Positions 60,058-64,000 of a stretch of 64,000 nt of DNA are shown one piece after another. Location of the stretch: contig CAJXWO010000006.1 in NCBI GenBank assembly GCA_913062865.1, positions 1 through 64,000 of the forward strand, read 5' to 3'. This DNA is from an uncultured Paracoccaceae bacterium (GTDB taxonomy: Bacteria; Pseudomonadota; Alphaproteobacteria; Rhodobacterales; Rhodobacteraceae). How positions within the stretch are numbered: the stretch's first letter is position 1; the number at the start of each line of letters is the position of its first letter. The notes under the pieces are model-generated. The model saw only the letters and a list, made by a program, of their open reading frames with translations, searched no databases and was not told the origin of the DNA. A program made the position numbers and the translations under genes.

Positions 60058-60912
60058 ATGACAGGCGGCGCAGTGCGGGCATGGCTGATCGCGGGGGCTC
60101 TGACCAGCGGGGTGGTTCTGGCCGGTTGCGGAGACCGGGACCGGGGACCGGGCGGACGCGGTGTGCCGATCGAAGCCTATTCCGCCGAACAGATCTTCGA
60201 ACGCGGCGAGTTCGAGCTGGCACGCAGCCGCCCCGAAGATGCGGCCTTGTATTTCTCCGAGATCGAACGGCTGTATCCCTATTCGGAATGGGCAAAGCGC
60301 GCGCTGATCATGCAGGCCTTTGCCTATCACCAGGACACCGATTACGAGAACAGCCGCGCCGCCGCGCAGCGGTTCATCGACTTCTACCCTACGGATGATG
60401 ACGCGGCCTATGCCCAGTACCTTCTGGCGCTCAGCTATTATGACCAGATCGAGGATGTGGGCCGCGATCAGGGCCTGACCTTCCAGGCGCTGCAATCCCT
60501 GCGCACGGTGATCGAGCGCTATCCCGAAAGCGATTATGCCCGCTCGTCGATCCTGAAATTCGAACTGGCCTTCAACCATCTGGCGGCCAAGGAGATGGAG
60601 ATCGGCCGCTACTATCTCAAGCGCGAGCATTACGCGGCGGCGATCAACCGGTTCCGCGTGGTGGTCGAGGATTTCCAGACCACCACCCACACGCCCGAAG
60701 CGCTGCACCGCCTCGTCGAATCCTACCTGTCTCTGGGCCTCACGGACGAGGCACAGACCGCAGGCGCGATCCTGGGCTACAACTACCAGGGCACCGAGTG
60801 GTACGAGGACAGCTTCAAACTGCTTACCGGGCGTGGGCTGGAGCTTGAGTCGCGGGGCGACAACTGGCTGTCGACCATCTACCGCCAGATGATCAAGGGT
60901 GAGTGGCTGTAA
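60058..60912 (+). CDS. bamD: Outer membrane assembly lipoprotein BamD
   Basis: TPR lipoprotein of the beta-barrel assembly machine, 284 residues. Lipobox LAGC with Cys24 after a short leader. TPR units cover about residues 40-250 (AEQIFERGEFELARSRPEDAALYFSEIERLYPYSEWAKRAL, AQRFIDFYPTDDDAAYAQYLLALSYYDQI, RYYLKREHYAAAINRFRVVVEDFQTT). Essential in most Gram-negatives. ATG at 60058 follows gaggatg; a TTG lies one codon upstream. Confidence 0.94.
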   Translation: MTGGAVRAWLIAGALTSGVVLAGCGDRDRGPGGRGVPIEAYSAEQIFERGEFELARSRPEDAALYFSEIERLYPYSEWAKRALIMQAFAYHQDTDYENSRAAAQRFIDFYPTDDDAAYAQYLLALSYYDQIEDVGRDQGLTFQALQSLRTVIERYPESDYARSSILKFELAFNHLAAKEMEIGRYYLKREHYAAAINRFRVVVEDFQTTTHTPEALHRLVESYLSLGLTDEAQTAGAILGYNYQGTEWYEDSFKLLTGRGLELESRGDNWLSTIYRQMIKGEWL

Positions 60913-60918
60913 AGGTGC

Positions 60919-60942
60919 GGTGGGTTGAAAACCCACCCTACG
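60919..60942. repeat. GGTGGGTT hairpin repeat, copy 2
   Basis: Exact 24-base copy of the element at 43646-43669, six bases after the bamD stop and ten bases before the recN start. Same orientation, again right after a stop codon. Confidence 0.7.
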
Positions 60943-60951
60943 GGCTGATCC

Positions 60952-62601
60952 ATGCTGCGCGCGCTTGAAATCAGGGACATGCTGATCATCGACCGGCTGG
61001 AGCTTGCGTTTCAGCCGGGTCTGAATGTGTTGACCGGCGAGACAGGCGCGGGCAAATCCATCCTGCTGGACAGTCTGGGCTTCGTGCTGGGATGGCGCGG
61101 CCGGGCCGAGCTGGTGCGCAAGGGCGCCGACAAGGGCGAGGTCGTGGCCGAGTTCGCCCTGCCGCCGGGGCATGCGGCCCGGGCCGTTCTGGAAGAGGCT
61201 GGATTGGATGCAGGGGCAGAGCTGATCCTGCGCCGCGTGAACACCGCCGACGGGCGCAAGACCGCCTGGGTCAACGACCGCCGCGTGTCGGGCGATGTGC
61301 TGCGCCAACTGTCCGAGACGCTGGTCGAATTGCACGGCCAGCACGATGACCGGGGCCTTCTGAACCCGCGCGGCCACCGGCTGTTGCTGGATCAGTTCGG
61401 TGATCTGGGCGACCGCGTGGCCGAGACCCGTGCCGCCTGGCGGGCGGTCAGCGCCGCCCAGGCCGCGCTCGACGATGCGCAGGATGCGCTGGAAACCGTG
61501 CGCGCCGAAGAGGAGTTCCTGCGCCATTCCGTGGCTGAGCTCGAGGGGCTGGACCCCGAACTGGGCGAGGAAAACACGCTCGACGCCGCCCGCCGCGCCA
61601 TGCAGGCCGCGGAACGCTCGCGCGAGGATGTGGCCCGCGCGGCCCACGCGCTCGGGCTCGACGGGGCCGAGGGCGCGATGGGCGACGCGCTGCGCTGGCT
61701 CGAAGGCGTGGCCGATCAGCTTGACGGCGCGCTGGACGAGCCGCTGGCCGCGCTGTCGCGCGCCGTGACCGAATTGGGCGAGGCCGCGCAGGGGGTCGAG
61801 CGGGTGCTGGACGCGATGAGCTTTGACCCGCACGAGCTGGAGCGCACCGAAGAGCGGCTTTTCGCCCTGCGGGGGCTGGCCCGAAAGCACCAGGTGATGC
61901 CCGACGATCTTGCCGATCTCACGCAGGAGTTGCGGGGCCGTCTTGATCGGCTGGAGGCAGGTGATGCCGATCTGGTCCGGCTCGAGTCCGAACTCGCCAC
62001 AGCGCGCGAGGCCTATGACGCGGCCGCCGGGGGGCTCAGCGCCGCGCGGGCCGAGGCCGCGGGGCGGCTCGATGCCGCTGTCGCCGCCGAGCTTGCCCCG
62101 CTCAAGATGGAGCGGGCGGTGTTCACCACCGCCATCACGGCAGCCGAGGATGGCCCCGATGGCCGCGATGCCGTGGCCTTTACCGTGGCGACGAACCCGG
62201 GTGCGCCCGCCGGTCCCCTGAACAAGATCGCCTCGGGCGGGGAGCTCAGCCGGTTTCTTCTGGCGCTCAAGGTCTGCCTGACCGCGCCCGATGCGGGAGT
62301 CACGATGATCTTCGACGAGATCGACCGCGGCGTGGGCGGGGCCACTGCTGCCGCCGTGGGGCGCAGGCTGGCCGATCTGGCCGGGGAAGGGCAAGTGCTC
62401 GTGGTGACCCATTCGCCCCAGGTCGCGGCCCTGGGGCAGCATCACTGGCGCGTGGAAAAGCGCGTCGAGGCGGATCAGACCCTGTCCACCGTCACACCCC
62501 TGACCACTCCGGACCGTGTGGACGAGATAGCCCGGATGCTGTCGGGCGACCGGATCACCGATGAAGCGCGCGCGGCGGCGCGGGCGCTTCTGGACGGGTA
62601 G
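60952..62601 (+). CDS. recN: DNA repair protein RecN
   Basis: SMC-like ATPase of 549 residues for double-strand break repair. Walker A GETGAGKSILL (Lys35), a long coiled-coil middle (about 150-390, split by a hinge-like segment), ABC signature ASGGELSRFLLALK, Walker B MIFDEIDRGVGG, and VVTHSPQVAALG with the switch His. Complete. Convergent with the FAD oxidase gene, ten bases apart. Confidence 0.95.
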   Translation: MLRALEIRDMLIIDRLELAFQPGLNVLTGETGAGKSILLDSLGFVLGWRGRAELVRKGADKGEVVAEFALPPGHAARAVLEEAGLDAGAELILRRVNTADGRKTAWVNDRRVSGDVLRQLSETLVELHGQHDDRGLLNPRGHRLLLDQFGDLGDRVAETRAAWRAVSAAQAALDDAQDALETVRAEEEFLRHSVAELEGLDPELGEENTLDAARRAMQAAERSREDVARAAHALGLDGAEGAMGDALRWLEGVADQLDGALDEPLAALSRAVTELGEAAQGVERVLDAMSFDPHELERTEERLFALRGLARKHQVMPDDLADLTQELRGRLDRLEAGDADLVRLESELATAREAYDAAAGGLSAARAEAAGRLDAAVAAELAPLKMERAVFTTAITAAEDGPDGRDAVAFTVATNPGAPAGPLNKIASGGELSRFLLALKVCLTAPDAGVTMIFDEIDRGVGGATAAAVGRRLADLAGEGQVLVVTHSPQVAALGQHHWRVEKRVEADQTLSTVTPLTTPDRVDEIARMLSGDRITDEARAAARALLDG

Positions 62602-62611
62602 GCTCGCAGGC

Positions 62612-63988
62612 TCAGTTGCGATCCGGGACCAGCTTGCCAGGATTCAACAGGTTGTGGGGGTCCAGCGCCTGTTTGATCTGGCCCATCACGTCCCAGCCGT
62701 CCCCGTGTTCGGCTGCCATATAGCCGCGCTTGCCCAGCCCCACGCCATGTTCGCCGGTGGCGGTCCCGCCCAGGGCCAGCGCCCGTTCGACCATGCGATG
62801 GGCAAGCGCCTCTGCCTCGGCCCGTTCGGACGGATCCTCGGGGTCGATCATCAGCACGACATGATAGTTGCCGTCGCCCACATGGCCTAGGATCGGGCCG
62901 GGCACGTCGGAGCGGGCGAGGTCCGCCTGGGTGGCCTCGACCGCCTCGGCCAGGCGCGAGATGGGCACGCAGACATCCGTGACCCACATCCTGCGCCCGG
63001 GATGGGCGGCGACGATGGACCAGGCCGCGTTGTGCCGCATGGTCCAGAGGCGGGTGCGGTCCTCGGGCCGGTCGGACCAGCGGAAATCGCTGCCGCCATG
63101 GTCTGCCGCGATGGCGCCGAACCGCTCGGCCGTTTCGGCCACGCCGGTCTCTGAGCCGTGAAACTCGACCAGAAGATGCGGCGTTTCCGGGAAATCTCCG
63201 CCCGACTGTCGGTTGAAGATCGCGCAGGTCAGGGCATCGACGAATTCGATCCGCGCCACCGGCAGGCCCATCTGGATCGTCTCGATCACCGTGTCGACCG
63301 CCGCGCCGATCCCGGGAAAGCCGCAGATCGCGGCCGAGATCGCCTCGGGCTGACCGTGAAGCCGGAGCGTGAGTTCCGTCACCAGGCCCAGCGTGCCCTC
63401 GGAGCCTACGAAGAGCCCGGTCAGATCATAGCCCGCCGCCGATTTGCGCGCCCGCCCGCCGGTGCGGATGACCCGCCCATCGGCCAGCACCGCCTCGAGC
63501 CCCAGAACGTTGTCGCGCATCGTGCCGTAGCGCACGGTGGTCGTCCCGCTGGCCCGTGTCATGGCCATCCCGCCGAGAGAGGCATTGGCCCCCGGATCGA
63601 CCGGAAAGAAAAGACCGGTCGTGCGCAATTCGGTATTCAGCCCCTCGCGCGTGAGGCCTGGCTGCACGGTACAGTCCATATCCTCTGGCCGCACCTCCAG
63701 AAGCCGGTCCATGCGGGCGAAATCCACCATCACGCCGCCTTGCGTGGCCAGCGCGTGCCCTTCGAGCGACGTGCCCGCGCCCCAGCCCACGACCGGACAG
63801 CCATGCTGGGCGCAGATCCGCATCAGCGCCTGCACCTCTTCGGTCGTCTCGGGATAGGCGACCGCGTCGGGCGGGGTCGGTGGATGATAGGCCTCTGATC
63901 GGCCATGGGCCTCCAGATCGGGCTTGGAGAGCGACAGCCGTTGGCCTAGTAAAGATGAAAGCGCGGACACGGCCTCTGGTATCGGCAT
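62612..63988 (-). CDS. FAD-linked oxidase (D-lactate dehydrogenase/GlcD family)
   Basis: Flavoprotein of 458 residues oxidising a 2-hydroxy acid, most likely D-lactate or glycolate. The PCMH-type FAD domain includes PVVGWGAGTSLEGHALATQGGVMVD, VDPGANASLGGMAMTRASGTTTVRYGTMRDNVLGLEAVLADG and GYDLTGLFVGSEGTLGLVTELTLRL. The C-terminal oxidase domain holds HVGDGNYHVVLMI, GGTATGEHGVGLGKRGYM and the terminal LDPHNLLNPGKL. No GlcE or GlcF genes lie beside it in this window, favouring a single-chain D-lactate dehydrogenase. The ATG is 13 bases from the window edge, so the gene is complete but its promoter is not visible. Confidence 0.88.
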   Translation of the reverse strand: MPIPEAVSALSSLLGQRLSLSKPDLEAHGRSEAYHPPTPPDAVAYPETTEEVQALMRICAQHGCPVVGWGAGTSLEGHALATQGGVMVDFARMDRLLEVRPEDMDCTVQPGLTREGLNTELRTTGLFFPVDPGANASLGGMAMTRASGTTTVRYGTMRDNVLGLEAVLADGRVIRTGGRARKSAAGYDLTGLFVGSEGTLGLVTELTLRLHGQPEAISAAICGFPGIGAAVDTVIETIQMGLPVARIEFVDALTCAIFNRQSGGDFPETPHLLVEFHGSETGVAETAERFGAIAADHGGSDFRWSDRPEDRTRLWTMRHNAAWSIVAAHPGRRMWVTDVCVPISRLAEAVEATQADLARSDVPGPILGHVGDGNYHVVLMIDPEDPSERAEAEALAHRMVERALALGGTATGEHGVGLGKRGYMAAEHGDGWDVMGQIKQALDPHNLLNPGKLVPDRN

Positions 63989-64000
63989 CTGTACCTCGTC

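Noticed and set aside
59977-62445. Long open frame (822 codons) opposite bamD and recN
   Set aside because: Codon-shadow of two clearly real genes on the plus strand; no start signal or recognisable domain.

Overview
The window looks like chromosome of a Rhodobacteraceae alphaproteobacterium (Roseobacter group or close kin). Three things point there: GC-rich coding sequence throughout; a complete division and cell-wall (dcw) cluster with family-typical inserts (a DUF2484 gene, an extended mraZ leader ending in a terminator, a long-linker FtsZ); and a DUF1127 gene followed by RNA hairpins with CCTCCTCCC loops, as described for the CcsR RNAs of Rhodobacter sphaeroides. The assignment rests on reading proteins by eye; no database search was run.

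Layout. 1-1300: mobile-DNA debris (short tyrosine recombinase, 25-codon IS3-type OrfA remnant). 1310-4367 (minus): probable metal-uptake operon (DUF3299 protein, ABC ATPase, FtsX-type permease, His-rich PCuAC-like protein), resembling the zinc-regulated zrg operons of Vibrio. 4494-5978 (minus): alkaline phosphatase PhoA, preceded by a three-repeat Pho box and a Zur/Fur-like palindrome. 6283-8111: integrase next to the 3' end of tRNA-Cys. 8232-18139: housekeeping genes (Pcm-like methyltransferase, TolC, PopZ-like acidic protein, EF-P, YgfZ, phosphatase, aminotransferases, enoyl-CoA hydratase). 18222-28718 (minus): valS, then a tight operon of XpaC, TelA, DUF2927 lipoprotein, SPFH protein, cytochrome b561 and a zinc-ribbon membrane protein, then rluB. 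28781-35167: tadA, uvrD, a degenerate tandem repeat, rlmJ, the six-hairpin RNA array with its DUF1127 gene, and an Mrp-type Fe-S carrier gene. 35168-62601: the dcw region: leader RNA, mraZ-rsmH-ftsL-ftsI-murE-murF-mraY-murD-ftsW-murG-murC-(APC permease, DUF2484)-murB-ddl-ftsQ-ftsA-ftsZ, then lpxC, bamD and recN. Two genes sit antisense inside it (an HI0933-type flavoprotein and a TTL-like ATP-grasp). 62612-63988: an FAD-linked oxidase.

How the genes work together. MurC/D/E/F make the UDP-MurNAc-pentapeptide, Ddl and MurB supply D-Ala-D-Ala and UDP-MurNAc, MraY and MurG make lipid I and II, and FtsW/FtsI polymerise and crosslink at the septum organised by FtsZ/FtsA/FtsQ/FtsL. LpxC and BamD tie in outer-membrane biogenesis. 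Many genes overlap by ATGA, indicating a translationally coupled operon.

Most worth a second look: the six CCTCCTCCC hairpins (33271-33595, minus), the UpsM-like leader before mraZ, the PhoA/metal-uptake region with two stacked regulatory sites, the XpaC-TelA-SPFH-zinc-ribbon operon as a predicted envelope-stress module, and a three-hairpin cluster between murC and the permease gene.
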